Positions 27,121 through 36,200 of a stretch of 64,000 nt of DNA are shown in pieces. Position 1 is the first letter of the stretch. Each line of letters starts with the position of its first letter. The DNA lies in contig NZ_JH992957.1 of NCBI RefSeq assembly GCF_000315445.1, forward strand, positions 88,854-152,853, in the 5' to 3' direction. Position numbers and translations under genes: made by a program. The notes beneath the pieces were generated by a model, which was not told the origin of the DNA, made no database searches, and worked only from the letters and a program-made list of their open reading frames with translations. The DNA is from Alloiococcus otitis ATCC 51267. GTDB taxonomy: Bacteria > Bacillota > Bacilli > Lactobacillales > Carnobacteriaceae_A.

Positions 27121-27220
27121 GTGTCCAATTCTTTTGGACAAGGTTTCCTTAAAAAGACCTGACCTACCTTAGACTAGAGCATATGATCAAGCTTTGACGA
27201 TTTATTTAATATTTGACATT

Positions 27221-27260
27221 AATGTGGAGGAAAGTGGGGACTTGTGGTAAAATGTGAATG
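27221..27260. promoter_or_regulatory. MraZ operator: four 10-bp repeats
   Basis: Four consecutive decamers, AATGTGGAGG, AAAGTGGGGA, CTTGTGGTAA and AATGTGAATG, share an A/T-rich start followed by GTGG or GTGA at exact 10-base spacing. This matches the repeated GTG-type boxes that MraZ binds ahead of its own operon. The third repeat overlaps an extended -10 (TGGTAAAAT, 27245-27253). A further pair (GAAGTGG at 27272, AAAGTGC at 27283) lies between it and the start codon. Confidence 0.75.
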
Positions 27261-27285
27261 ATTAAGGGGAGGAAGTGGTGACAAA

Positions 27286-27717
27286 GTGCTAATGGGAGAA
27301 TTCCAGCATAATATTGATGCAAAAGGTCGGCTGATTGTGCCGTCTAAATTTCGTGAAAGCTTGGGCGAAAGCTTCATTGTCACCCGCGGTTTGGATGGCT
27401 GTTTATTTGGCTATCCTCAAGAAGCTTGGTCAGAATTAGAAGAAAAACTAAAACAACTCCCTTTAGCTAAGAAGGAATCCCGGCAATTTACCCGGTTTTT
27501 TTATTCAGGAGCCGTAGAATGTAGCTTGGATAAACAGGGGCGGATCAACCTACCCAAGACCTTGATTGATTATGCCAAGCTTGAAAAATCCTGCTACTTA
27601 ATTGGCGTCTCTGAACGGATCGAGATTTGGAGTGAAGACCGCTGGAAAGAAGTTAGTGCCTCAGCCGGAGCATCTTTTGAAGAACTTGCTGAAGATATGA
27701 TTGATTTTGGCTTTTAA
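27286..27717 (+). CDS. mraZ: Transcriptional regulator MraZ
   Basis: MraZ is an AbrB-fold DNA-binding protein that controls the division/cell-wall cluster. The 143-residue protein has two tandem MraZ domains with the [14 protein letters not shown] and [12 protein letters not shown] signatures. GTG 27286 gives the conserved MLMGEF start; ATG 27292 is the other choice. The ribosome site (AGGGGAGG) is rather far upstream. It is the first gene of the dcw cluster. Confidence 0.95.
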   Translation: MLMGEFQHNIDAKGRLIVPSKFRESLGESFIVTRGLDGCLFGYPQEAWSELEEKLKQLPLAKKESRQFTRFFYSGAVECSLDKQGRINLPKTLIDYAKLEKSCYLIGVSERIEIWSEDRWKEVSASAGASFEELAEDMIDFGF

Positions 27718-27729
27718 GGAGGGAAGCAA

Positions 27730-28686
27730 GTGGCGACCTTTGACCATGAAACAGTACTTTTAGAAGAATCGGTTGAATCCTTAAAGATTAAAGAAGACGG
27801 TCTTTATGTGGATATGACCCTTGGTGGAGGTGGTCACACCAGTTTAATCTTGGACCAGTTAGGTGACCAAGGGAGTCTTTTTGCTTTCGACCAGGACCAA
27901 GAAGCCATTAGTCATGCTCAAGACAGTTTCCAAGAGGCCATTGCATCAGGCAAGTTAAGCTTGGTACATGCTAACTTTCGCAATGTCAAACAGGAATTGT
28001 CAAACATTGCTGTCAAAGGGGTGGACGGGATCTTGTATGACCTAGGAGTCTCCTCCCCTCAATTGGACCAAGCAGCAAGAGGCTTTAGCTACCACCAGGA
28101 TGCCCACTTAGACATGCGGATGGACAAGAGTCAGCCCCTGTCAGCTTATACCATTGTCAATGAATGGCCTTATAAGGACTTGGTTGCTATCTTGTTTAAA
28201 TACGGGGAAGAAAAATTTTCCAAGCAAATTGCCCGTAAAATTGAAGCTAGACGCAAAGACCAACCCATTGAAAGGACAAAAGAACTGGTGGAGATTATCA
28301 AGGATGCCATACCAGCACCTGCTCGCAGAAAGGGAGGCCACCCTGCCAAGCGGACCTTCCAAGCCATCCGGATTGCCGTCAACGATGAATTAGGGGCCTT
28401 GGAAGATTCACTAGACCAGGCCATTGACCTACTAAACTTAAAGGGACGGCTCAGTGTGATTTCTTTCCATTCTTTAGAAGACCGGATCGTCAAGCAAAAA
28501 TTACGGCAATATTCAAGCCCGCCCGATATACCTAGGGGCCTTCCTATCCTACCTGATTTTGCAGAACCAATTTTGAAGTTAGTCAACAAGAAGCCTATCA
28601 GTCCTAGCCAAGGAGAAATAGAGACCAACAATCGGTCGCGGTCGGCCAAGCTGAGGGTTGCAGAGAAACAACGAATTGAGGAGTGA
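27730..28686 (+). CDS. rsmH: 16S rRNA (cytosine(1402)-N4)-methyltransferase
   Basis: RsmH (MraW) methylates C1402 in the ribosomal P site. The 318-residue protein has the SAM-binding [16 protein letters not shown], the [12 protein letters not shown] motif, [16 protein letters not shown] and [11 protein letters not shown], all diagnostic. It starts at GTG 27730 after AAGGAGGG, 12 bases downstream of mraZ. Confidence 0.96.
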   Translation: MATFDHETVLLEESVESLKIKEDGLYVDMTLGGGGHTSLILDQLGDQGSLFAFDQDQEAISHAQDSFQEAIASGKLSLVHANFRNVKQELSNIAVKGVDGILYDLGVSSPQLDQAARGFSYHQDAHLDMRMDKSQPLSAYTIVNEWPYKDLVAILFKYGEEKFSKQIARKIEARRKDQPIERTKELVEIIKDAIPAPARRKGGHPAKRTFQAIRIAVNDELGALEDSLDQAIDLLNLKGRLSVISFHSLEDRIVKQKLRQYSSPPDIPRGLPILPDFAEPILKLVNKKPISPSQGEIETNNRSRSAKLRVAEKQRIEE

Positions 28687-28691
28687 GTCTG

Positions 28692-29084
28692 ATGCCTACA
28701 AACGATAACTTAGCCAGACAATATCAAGAGAACTATTCAAAACTCCCTGACCGGCCTAAGATTGATGTCAAACAGGGTCATGAAGCTTCAGACATGAAAC
28801 ATAGCCTAGTTAGACCTGGCTTAACCAAATTGGAAAAGCTAGTCATGACCCTTTTCGCAGTGGCCTTTATGGGCTTGAGCCTCTTCAGCATTTCCATGAC
28901 CTCAAGCTTGACTGCTGTCAGTCAAGAAGTTCAAGACTTGCAACAAGAAATCGAAGAAACTTCTGAAATGAATACAAATTTAGAGCAAAATATCCAAGAA
29001 TTGTCACGCTACGACCGCGTTTATGGCCAAGCCCGTGACCAGGGCTTAGAAAACCAAAATGACCGAGTAAGGAAGGTTGAATAA
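28692..29084 (+). CDS. ftsL: Cell division protein FtsL
   Basis: A bitopic septal protein that bridges DivIB and DivIC with the septal PBP. The 130-residue protein has a cytoplasmic N-terminus of about 55 residues, one membrane helix (LVMTLFAVAFMGLSLFSISM) and an extracellular coiled coil (about 78-110). ATG 28692 is 8 bases after GGAG. Its stop overlaps the ATG of the PBP gene. Identified by position, size and topology, since FtsL sequences diverge widely. Confidence 0.85.
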   Translation: MPTNDNLARQYQENYSKLPDRPKIDVKQGHEASDMKHSLVRPGLTKLEKLVMTLFAVAFMGLSLFSISMTSSLTAVSQEVQDLQQEIEETSEMNTNLEQNIQELSRYDRVYGQARDQGLENQNDRVRKVE

Positions 29085-31378
29085 TGAAACCGAATAGCCA
29101 GCCCAAAAGTCGTGGACAAAGAAATAAGAGACGGTTTGGTTATGTCATGATTGCGGTTAGCTTCTTCCTTATGGCTTTTGTGGTGGTCAGACTGGCCGGA
29201 ATCATGTTGCTGGGTCGGGCTGGGGGGCAAGACCTAGAAGACCGGGTTAGCCAGTTGTACAAGGGGGGTGACCTTCTCTTAGCCGAGAGAGGGACCATCT
29301 ATGACCAGAACAATAACCCCATAGCCGTGGACGCCAAGACTTATAAAATGACGGCCATTTTAACTGACCAATGGGCCCCAGATTCTCGGCCCATCCATGT
29401 CCAAGACCCTGACCAAGTTGCCAGGGTCTTGTCTAACCACCTGGCCATTAGCTATGACCAAGCTCTGGAAAAATTAGAGTCTGATGCCAGCCAGGTGGAG
29501 TTTGGAACAGTTGGCAACAAGTTATCCTATGATACGGTTGGCCAAATACAGAGCGATTTGGAAGACCAAGGCTTAACAGGCATTACTTTTGAAGAAAACC
29601 AGTCTCGTCTGTACCCGAATGGGACTTTTGCTTCAAATATTATTGGACTAGCCCAGGATACTAGCGAGTCGGACCAGGTAGATGACCAAGACCGTGATGA
29701 AAATGACCAAATTCAAGGGGTCATGGGCCTGGAAGAGGAGTTTAATGACCAATTAACGGGGGAAAACGGGGTCATTAATTACCAACAGGACCGGTATGGT
29801 TATATTTTGCCCAACCAGAAAGTCCAGGCCCAAGAGTCTGTTGACGGGGACGACCTCCATTTAACCTTGGACCGTCGCTTGCAAACTTATCTAGAAAATA
29901 TTCTAGACCAAGTCCAGGCTGACCATAAGCCCAAAACAATGACTGCAACAGTAATGGATGCAAAAAATGGTGCTATCTTAGCTTCCAGTCAGCGGCCTAG
30001 CTTTAATGCCACCACCCTGGAGGGAATTGACCAATCCTGGCAGAACCTCCTAGTCGATTATGAAATAGAACCGGGCTCAACACTAAAGGTTATTACTCTG
30101 GCAGCAGCCATTGAAGAGGGGGTCTTTGACCCAAATGCCTATTTCGAGTCAGGTACTTATGAAGTGGCAGGAGGCCGGGTTAGGGACGTCAAACCAGGAG
30201 GCTGGGGAACCATTAGCTACCTGGAAGGACTTTTCCGATCTAGTAATGTGGCCTTTGTCAAATTGGTCGAGGCTATGGGACTTGAAACCTGGAAGTCTTA
30301 CTTGGATGCCTTTGGTTTTGGTCAAGTGACTGGTATTGAATTACCAAATGAAAGACCTGGCCAAAATCCCTACCTTTGGAACCTGCAAAAAGTCAACACA
30401 GCTTTTGGTCAGGGAATTACCGTTACTCCTATCCAGATGCTCCAAGCCTTTACCGCCATTAGCAACCAAGGGGAAATGGTTCGGCCAAATATTATCAAAG
30501 ACATTGACCAGGAAGGTGAAGAAGACCAATCCGAAGTTGAAACTGAAAACCAGGACGGTCAGGTGGTGGGCCAGCCCATTTCTCAAGAAACTGCCCAAAA
30601 AACCTTAGACTACCTACGAATGGGGGTGGAAAGTGATATAGGTACCACTAATGGCTATCAAATTGAGGGAATTCCAGTTGCTGCTAAGACAGGGACTGCC
30701 CAAATCGTTAACCCAGAAACTGGTCAATATTATTCTTCTAACGGGGACTATATTTACTCAGTTGTCACCATGTTGCCAGCTGATGAACCGGAATATATCC
30801 TTTATATTACGGTTCAACAGCCTCAATTGACTGAAGAAGTAAATTATGGTGGCCAGGTGGTCAAGCAAATTTTTGACCCCTTGAGTCAACGGTTTCTACT
30901 CGAAGAAGGGGTTGACCATGGTGGGGAAGATTTCCAAGATGACTTACAAGAAGTACCTAACTTGATCGAAAAAGATAAGGAAGAAGCCCTTGACCTAGTT
31001 GAAGAAGCTGATTTGGAATACAGTCTAGTTGGTCAAGGTGATAAAATTGTCCAGCAATCCCCCGGCCAAGCTGGTCAAGTTGCCAGTGGCCAGAAGGTCA
31101 TCTTAGTGACTAATGGGGCCATGACCCTACCAGACTTAAGAGGCTGGTCTAAGAGTGATTTGGTACGTTTAAGTGACTTGACTGGGATAAACTTGGAAAT
31201 TGAAGGGGAAGGTTATGTGACCAGTCAAGATAGTCCGGCCCAAACCACCATTGAATCTGGCGACCCAGTTAAAGTGACCATGTCTGATCCATCAGGTGAA
31301 TCCAGTCAAACTAGTCAAGAGTCCAACACTCCTGACCATCCAGACCAGGCTTGGGATGAGTCAACTTTTGCTGAATAG
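29084..31378 (+). CDS. pbpX: Septal penicillin-binding protein 2x/2B with PASTA domains
   Basis: Class B transpeptidase that cross-links septal peptidoglycan. The 764-residue protein has an N-terminal membrane anchor (about 20-45) and a dimerisation region beginning LLAERGTIYDQNNNPIA. The transpeptidase motifs are EPGSTLK (active serine), SSN (SSNVAFVKLVEA) and KTGTAQI. Two C-terminal PASTA repeats (about 622-745) and an acidic tail follow. Their presence makes it PBP2x-like. It is fused translationally to ftsL by a one-base overlap. Confidence 0.94.
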   Translation: MKPNSQPKSRGQRNKRRFGYVMIAVSFFLMAFVVVRLAGIMLLGRAGGQDLEDRVSQLYKGGDLLLAERGTIYDQNNNPIAVDAKTYKMTAILTDQWAPDSRPIHVQDPDQVARVLSNHLAISYDQALEKLESDASQVEFGTVGNKLSYDTVGQIQSDLEDQGLTGITFEENQSRLYPNGTFASNIIGLAQDTSESDQVDDQDRDENDQIQGVMGLEEEFNDQLTGENGVINYQQDRYGYILPNQKVQAQESVDGDDLHLTLDRRLQTYLENILDQVQADHKPKTMTATVMDAKNGAILASSQRPSFNATTLEGIDQSWQNLLVDYEIEPGSTLKVITLAAAIEEGVFDPNAYFESGTYEVAGGRVRDVKPGGWGTISYLEGLFRSSNVAFVKLVEAMGLETWKSYLDAFGFGQVTGIELPNERPGQNPYLWNLQKVNTAFGQGITVTPIQMLQAFTAISNQGEMVRPNIIKDIDQEGEEDQSEVETENQDGQVVGQPISQETAQKTLDYLRMGVESDIGTTNGYQIEGIPVAAKTGTAQIVNPETGQYYSSNGDYIYSVVTMLPADEPEYILYITVQQPQLTEEVNYGGQVVKQIFDPLSQRFLLEEGVDHGGEDFQDDLQEVPNLIEKDKEEALDLVEEADLEYSLVGQGDKIVQQSPGQAGQVASGQKVILVTNGAMTLPDLRGWSKSDLVRLSDLTGINLEIEGEGYVTSQDSPAQTTIESGDPVKVTMSDPSGESSQTSQESNTPDHPDQAWDESTFAE

Positions 31379-31476
31379 CAATTTTAAAATCTTTATTAAA
31401 GTGATTGCTTGCTAGGGGGATTATCGCTAAAATAATCTTGGATGTGCTTTTAAACACGATAACGACATCAAAATAT

Positions 31477-31507
31477 ATGGGTCCATGGCTATTAGCCATA
31501 GACCCAT
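31477..31507 (+). terminator. Hairpin between pbpX and mraY
   Basis: ATGGGTCCATGGC and GCCATAGACCCAT form a strong stem with a TATTA loop, but only TATTATCG follows, so no proper U-tract. It may be an attenuator, a processing site or a weak terminator. Confidence 0.5.
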
Positions 31508-31530
31508 TATTATCGCAATAGGAGATATTT

Positions 31531-32484
31531 ATGATTAATTTACAACTCGTCTGGCCCTTCTTAAGTGGCCTGGTTTTGTCCCTTATCCTTATGCCCCTAG
31601 TGATTAAATACTTTAGGCGTAAACAATTAGGCCAAATCACCCGGGAAATTGGCCCAAGTTGGCACCAAAGTAAGAGTGGAACCCCAACCATGGGTGGCCT
31701 AGCCTTTATCTTATCGGTTACGGTGACCATCGCTTTGGCCTTTTTAATCGGGACGGGAACCAAAGATATCGCTTTGCTCTTAATGGTCTTTTTGGTTTAC
31801 GGCTTGATTGGCTTTTTAGATGATTATATCAAGCTAGTGATGAAACGGAACTTGGGGCTCACCTCCCTACAAAAATTACTGGGTCAAATCCTAGCTGCCT
31901 TGGTATTTTATTTTATCGCCGATGTTTCGACTATCGTCAACCTGCCCTTCTCCCTTTCCATTGACTTGGGCTTCCTCTACCCCTTATTTGTCGTTTTTTG
32001 GTTGGTTGGTTTTTCCAATGCGACCAATTTAACAGATGGTATCGATGGCCTGTTAGGGACTACTAGTATCCTGGCCTTGCTAGCTTATAGTTTCATAGCT
32101 GTCTGGCAGGAACAGTATGATGTCCTCTTGTTCATCTTAAGTTTAGTGGGTGGCTTGCTAGGTTTTTTGGCCTTTAACATTAAACCAGCCAAGATTTTTA
32201 TGGGAGATGTGGGATCTTTGGCCATCGGTGGCGTCTTTGCTAGCTTATCCATTATCTTAAACCAAGAATGGACCTTGTTATTCATTGGCCTAGTCTTTGT
32301 TGTAGAAACAGCCAGCGTGATCTTACAAGTGGCTTCATATAAAACAAGGGGCAAGCGGATCTTTAAGATGACCCCCATCCACCACCACTTTGAAATGAAT
32401 GGCTATAGTGAATGGAAAATAGTCATTATTTTTTCAGTTGTTACCATCATTACTTCTTTAGTCACGATTTGGATGGTGGTATAA
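31531..32484 (+). CDS. mraY: Phospho-N-acetylmuramoyl-pentapeptide-transferase
   Basis: MraY makes lipid I at the membrane. The 317-residue, ten-helix protein has the conserved GTPTMGGLAF, FLDDYIKL (catalytic aspartates), NATNLTDGIDGL, FMGDVGSLAIGG and TPIHHHFE motifs; the last is the HHH loop. The start ATG 31531 follows AGGAGA. It is followed by a terminator-like hairpin before murD. Confidence 0.96.
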   Translation: MINLQLVWPFLSGLVLSLILMPLVIKYFRRKQLGQITREIGPSWHQSKSGTPTMGGLAFILSVTVTIALAFLIGTGTKDIALLLMVFLVYGLIGFLDDYIKLVMKRNLGLTSLQKLLGQILAALVFYFIADVSTIVNLPFSLSIDLGFLYPLFVVFWLVGFSNATNLTDGIDGLLGTTSILALLAYSFIAVWQEQYDVLLFILSLVGGLLGFLAFNIKPAKIFMGDVGSLAIGGVFASLSIILNQEWTLLFIGLVFVVETASVILQVASYKTRGKRIFKMTPIHHHFEMNGYSEWKIVIIFSVVTIITSLVTIWMVV

Positions 32485-32493
32485 TTAATTAAG

Positions 32494-32523
32494 TAAACTG
32501 GGGTGAGGGCTCCAGTTTTTTTG
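32494..32523 (+). terminator. Terminator-like hairpin between mraY and murD
   Basis: AAACTGG pairs with CCAGTTT, followed by an uninterrupted T-run (TTTTTTT). It sits inside the division cluster and would reduce read-through into murD-murG-divIB. Confidence 0.75.
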
Positions 32524-32556
32524 CATCTTTAACGTTACTTAGAAAGGTTTGGCAAG

Positions 32557-33960
32557 ATGGTTGATTCGGTATTTTGCAATAAGAAGGTTTTAGTTTTAGG
32601 CTTGGCAAAAAGTGGGCTCAGTGCGGCCCATTTGTTAAAAAAACTAGGGGCCAAGGTTATCGTCAATGACAAGTTGGCCCTAGAAAATAATACGGAAGCC
32701 CAGGCCTTAATTGAAGAGGGCTTCCAAGTTATCACCGGCTACCACCCAGAGGACTTACTTGATGCAAGCTTTGACTTTGTCGTCAAGAATCCGGGCATTC
32801 CTTACACCAATCCAGTGGTAGGCCAGGCTGAAAAACTGGCTATTCCCATTTTAACTGAAGTGGACGTGGCAGGAAGCATCTTAAAAGCCAAGCCCATCGC
32901 TGTTACCGGTACCAATGGCAAGACAACTACCGTATCTTTAATTTATGATATTTTAGCCCAAGATCAAGCGGAAAGCCCTGAACCTAAACCAGTCTACAAG
33001 CTAGGCAATATTGGCCAACCGGTTAGTGACTTGGCCTTAGAAATTAAAGCTGAATCTAACCTGGTTGTCGAACTCTCTAGTTTCCAACTACAGTCACTGA
33101 CCTATTTCACCCCTCATATAGCAGTTATTACCAATATTTACTCCGCCCACCTGGACTATCATAAGAGTCGGGAGGAATATGTTAGGGCTAAGCTAAGGAT
33201 TACCCAGGCTCAAGGTCCGGATGATTACCTAGTCTACTACCAGGGTCAGGAAGAATTGGCTAGCCTGGTCAAAAAATACTCTAAAGCCCAACTGGTCCCC
33301 TACACGGACAAGGGTCAAGTGGATAAGGGAGCCTATATCAAGGATGGTTACCTTATCTATCAGCAAGAGCCTATCATGGCCTTAGACCAAGTCAAAGTAT
33401 CCGGTAGCCACAACTTCCAAAATATTTTAGCGGCTGTTTGTGTGGCTAAAATAAAAGGCCTCTCTAACCAAACCATTGCCCAAGCTGTCAACCACTTCAA
33501 GGGGGTTGCCCACCGTAGCCAGGTGGTTGGGCGGTATGAGGACCGACTTTTTGTCAATGACTCTAAGGCAACCAATAGCTTGGCTACCCAAAAGGCTTTA
33601 GAAGCTTATGACCAAGATACCATCTTATTAGTGGGGGGCTTAGACCGTCAAGATGATTTCACCAAGCTTGACCATGCCTTAGACAAGGTTAAGGGGGTCG
33701 TTTGCTTTGGCCAGACCCAAGGCAAGCTAGCCCAGTATTTCAAAGACCGTCACATTGAAGATGTTGAGCTTGTCCAGACCGTTCAAGAAGCAGTTGAAGT
33801 GGCTTATGACTTGAGTAAGCCAGGACAAGTCATTTTGTTCTCTCCTGCTTGTGCAAGTTGGGACCAATATGCTAACTTTGAAGAGAGAGGACAAGATTAT
33901 GTCGAAGCTATCCAGCAACTGGTTGAAAGACTAGAGCAAAGGAGCAAGTATGGAAACTAA
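32557..33960 (+). CDS. murD: UDP-N-acetylmuramoylalanine--D-glutamate ligase
   Basis: It adds D-glutamate to UDP-MurNAc-L-Ala. The 467-residue Mur ligase has an N-terminal Rossmann domain (VLVLGLAKSGLSAAHLL), the ATP loop AVTGTNGKTTTVSLIYD and the central-domain segment NDSKATNSLATQKAL, followed by the C-terminal GGLDRQDDF. The start ATG 32557 follows AGAAAGG. It overlaps murG by 11 bases. Confidence 0.95.
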   Translation: MVDSVFCNKKVLVLGLAKSGLSAAHLLKKLGAKVIVNDKLALENNTEAQALIEEGFQVITGYHPEDLLDASFDFVVKNPGIPYTNPVVGQAEKLAIPILTEVDVAGSILKAKPIAVTGTNGKTTTVSLIYDILAQDQAESPEPKPVYKLGNIGQPVSDLALEIKAESNLVVELSSFQLQSLTYFTPHIAVITNIYSAHLDYHKSREEYVRAKLRITQAQGPDDYLVYYQGQEELASLVKKYSKAQLVPYTDKGQVDKGAYIKDGYLIYQQEPIMALDQVKVSGSHNFQNILAAVCVAKIKGLSNQTIAQAVNHFKGVAHRSQVVGRYEDRLFVNDSKATNSLATQKALEAYDQDTILLVGGLDRQDDFTKLDHALDKVKGVVCFGQTQGKLAQYFKDRHIEDVELVQTVQEAVEVAYDLSKPGQVILFSPACASWDQYANFEERGQDYVEAIQQLVERLEQRSKYGN

Positions 33961-35113
33961 AAAACAAGCATTAAAAGTTTTATTGTCAGGCGGGGGGACA
34001 GGGGGCCATATCTATCCAGCCCTGGCCCTTGCTAAGCACTTAGCCAGTTTACACTCAGATGTCGAGTTTTTGTATGTAGGAACTCAAAGGGGACTGGAAA
34101 GTAAATTGGTTCCTCAAGCAGGCCTTGACTTTATCCCAATCAAGGTAGAAGGCTTTAGTCGGAAGTTTAACTTCAAAAGCCTGAAATATAATGCGAAGAG
34201 CCTGGTTTATTTTTTAAAAGCCTTGAGCAAGTCCAAGCAAATTATCAAGGAATTTAAGCCTGATGTGGTGGTTGGGACAGGTGGTTATGTGTGTGCCCCA
34301 GTCTTATACCAGGCAGCTAAATTAGGCATTCCAAGCCTGATTCACGAACAAAATAGTGTCGCCGGGGTGACCAATAAGTTTTTGGCCCGGTATGTAGACA
34401 AGATTGCCCTCAGTTTCCAGGAAGCGGAAAAATCCTTTGTCAAGTATAAGGATAAGCTGGTTTTAACTGGCAACCCAAGAGGTCAGGAAGTCAGCCAAGT
34501 CAAGGGTGGTCTTAGCCTCCACAAGTATGGCATGGACATGTCCCGGCCTGCTGTCATTATTTTTGGTGGATCCAGGGGGGCTTATGCTATTAACAAGGCC
34601 TTTGTTGAGGCATACAGTCAACTGGCTGAGCGGGACTACCAGGTCTTGTTTGTGCCAGGGTCAGCCAATTATAGTCGGATAAAACAGGAAATTGATACCC
34701 GCTATGGCTATCTTAAGGCGCCAAACATTTTTATTGAATCTTATATTGATAACATGCCCCAAGTGTTTAAGGCGATTGACTTGGTGGTTTGCCGCAGTGG
34801 GGCTACCACCCTAGCTGAAATCATGTCCTTGGGCTTGGCCAGCATTTTAATTCCAAGTCCTAATGTGACGGCTGACCACCAAACCAAAAATGCCATGAGT
34901 TTGGTTAACCAGCAAGCTGCCTTCATGATTAAAGAAAATGATTTAAATGGCCAAAGCCTCTTGGACCACTTAGATGGCCTCATGCATGATGACGTTAAAA
35001 GAAACAAGATGGCCCAACAAGCTAAGGAAATGGGCCAGCCCCAGGCTTCAGACAAGTTGATCGCTCTCATCTTGTCCATAGTTAAGGAAGACATTAAGTC
35101 AGATCTCAATTAA
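33950..35113 (+). CDS. murG: Lipid II synthase MurG (GlcNAc transferase)
   Basis: It transfers GlcNAc from UDP-GlcNAc to lipid I. The 387-residue GT-B enzyme has the glycine-rich LLSGGGTGGHIYPALALA loop, GTGGYVCAPV, HEQNSVAGVTNK and the C-terminal CRSGATTLAEIMSLG sugar-nucleotide site. It has a normal family length with a short N-terminal extension. The start inside murD implies coupled translation. Confidence 0.95.
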   Translation: METKKQALKVLLSGGGTGGHIYPALALAKHLASLHSDVEFLYVGTQRGLESKLVPQAGLDFIPIKVEGFSRKFNFKSLKYNAKSLVYFLKALSKSKQIIKEFKPDVVVGTGGYVCAPVLYQAAKLGIPSLIHEQNSVAGVTNKFLARYVDKIALSFQEAEKSFVKYKDKLVLTGNPRGQEVSQVKGGLSLHKYGMDMSRPAVIIFGGSRGAYAINKAFVEAYSQLAERDYQVLFVPGSANYSRIKQEIDTRYGYLKAPNIFIESYIDNMPQVFKAIDLVVCRSGATTLAEIMSLGLASILIPSPNVTADHQTKNAMSLVNQQAAFMIKENDLNGQSLLDHLDGLMHDDVKRNKMAQQAKEMGQPQASDKLIALILSIVKEDIKSDLN

Positions 35114-35131
35114 TGGAAGGGAGGCGGATGA

Positions 35132-36028
35132 ATGGTGAAAACTAAGGGCAAGTTCGGTCCTCAAAGTAAAAAAATAAGTCGGATAAAGGCGACTTCTTTG
35201 ATCCTGGCCTTTTCCCTCGTTTTTCTTGCAAGCTTCTACCTCCTTTCGCCCTTGAACAAGATTGAAACCATCCAAGTTGAAGGCAATGAAAAAGTATCTG
35301 ATGAAGAAGTTATCCAATCCAGTGGCTTGCAGCCAGCCAGCCCCATGGTGGAAACTTGGCTAGACCGAAGCTATTTTGGCAAGGCCTTGCTAGACCGAGA
35401 AGACTATATCCAAGCCGTTACAATAAGGATGGAAGACTACCAGACCCTTGGCGTGAAGGTTGAAGAATATGACCTCTTAGGCCAAATTCATGTGGATGCT
35501 GAAGAGGGGTCAGAAGACCTCTATGATATCTTAGAAAACAAGGATTTAACACCAGCCCAAGATCCAAGAAATTCTGTCCCCTTGCTTTTAAACTTTGAGC
35601 CTGAAAGTGACTTGTTCGACCAGCTTTTAGGAGAGTTAAAGGAGACCAACGATTCGGTCTTAAGCCAGATTTCCGAAATTGAATGGCTGGACTTGGACCG
35701 CAATCCTAAGTTACTAAAATTAAATATGACAGACGGCAACCAGGTCTTAATCAATGTTCCTTACTTTGCCCGTCGGATTAACTACTATCCACAACTCACT
35801 GCAGCCGTAGACAATGTGCCAGGAATCTTTGACTTAGAAGCCGGTAGCTTCTTTAGACCCTTTGGCCAGGAAGAAGCAGGGGAGAGTGACCATGAGCAAG
35901 ATAGTGGAGGCCAAGAAAAGCAAGAGGACGCTCAGGACCAAGAAGTGAATCCAGCAAATCCTGAGGACCAAGAAAGAGCCCCGGCTAATTTAGTTGACCC
36001 GCCCCAAGCTGACTCACAAACAGAATAG
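35132..36028 (+). CDS. divIB: Cell division protein DivIB/FtsQ
   Basis: Septal complex protein. The 298-residue protein has a short basic cytoplasmic part, one membrane helix (about 22-42, ILAFSLVFLASFYLLSPL), a POTRA domain starting IETIQVEGNEKVSDEEV and the DivIB beta domain ending near residue 245. The last 50 residues are an extracellular tail made almost only of Asp, Glu, Gln, Pro, Ala and Asn. It follows murG, as in streptococci and enterococci. Confidence 0.9.
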   Translation: MVKTKGKFGPQSKKISRIKATSLILAFSLVFLASFYLLSPLNKIETIQVEGNEKVSDEEVIQSSGLQPASPMVETWLDRSYFGKALLDREDYIQAVTIRMEDYQTLGVKVEEYDLLGQIHVDAEEGSEDLYDILENKDLTPAQDPRNSVPLLLNFEPESDLFDQLLGELKETNDSVLSQISEIEWLDLDRNPKLLKLNMTDGNQVLINVPYFARRINYYPQLTAAVDNVPGIFDLEAGSFFRPFGQEEAGESDHEQDSGGQEKQEDAQDQEVNPANPEDQERAPANLVDPPQADSQTE

Positions 36029-36051
36029 GACTTATAAGCTAATAGCTTTTG

Positions 36052-36070
36052 AAGGGAGTTAGACTCCCTT
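36052..36070 (+). terminator. Hairpin between divIB and ftsA
   Basis: AAGGGAGT, TAG loop, ACTCCCTT, followed by ATTGG. There is no U-run, so termination would be inefficient. Confidence 0.45.
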
Positions 36071-36132
36071 ATTGGTCAATCATTAAGCCTCTTTTGTTTT
36101 TGTGACAATCCTGTAAAGATCCAGGAAGATTA

Positions 36133-36162
36133 TTAAACAAATGCTAGTGTTTATGGTAAAAT
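36133..36162 (+). promoter_or_regulatory. Promoter of ftsA-ftsZ
   Basis: -35 TTAAAC (36133-36138), an 18-base spacer and -10 TAAAAT (36157-36162), the latter with an upstream TGG (extended -10). It would allow ftsAZ expression independent of the upstream wall genes. Confidence 0.55.
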
Positions 36163-36200
36163 TAAACAGATAATAGAATGTTTTAGATATGGAGGTTTCA

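Noticed and set aside
28170..28649. Minus-strand frame of 159 codons opposite rsmH
   Set aside because: It is a shadow of a well-conserved methyltransferase gene, with no ribosome site or motifs.
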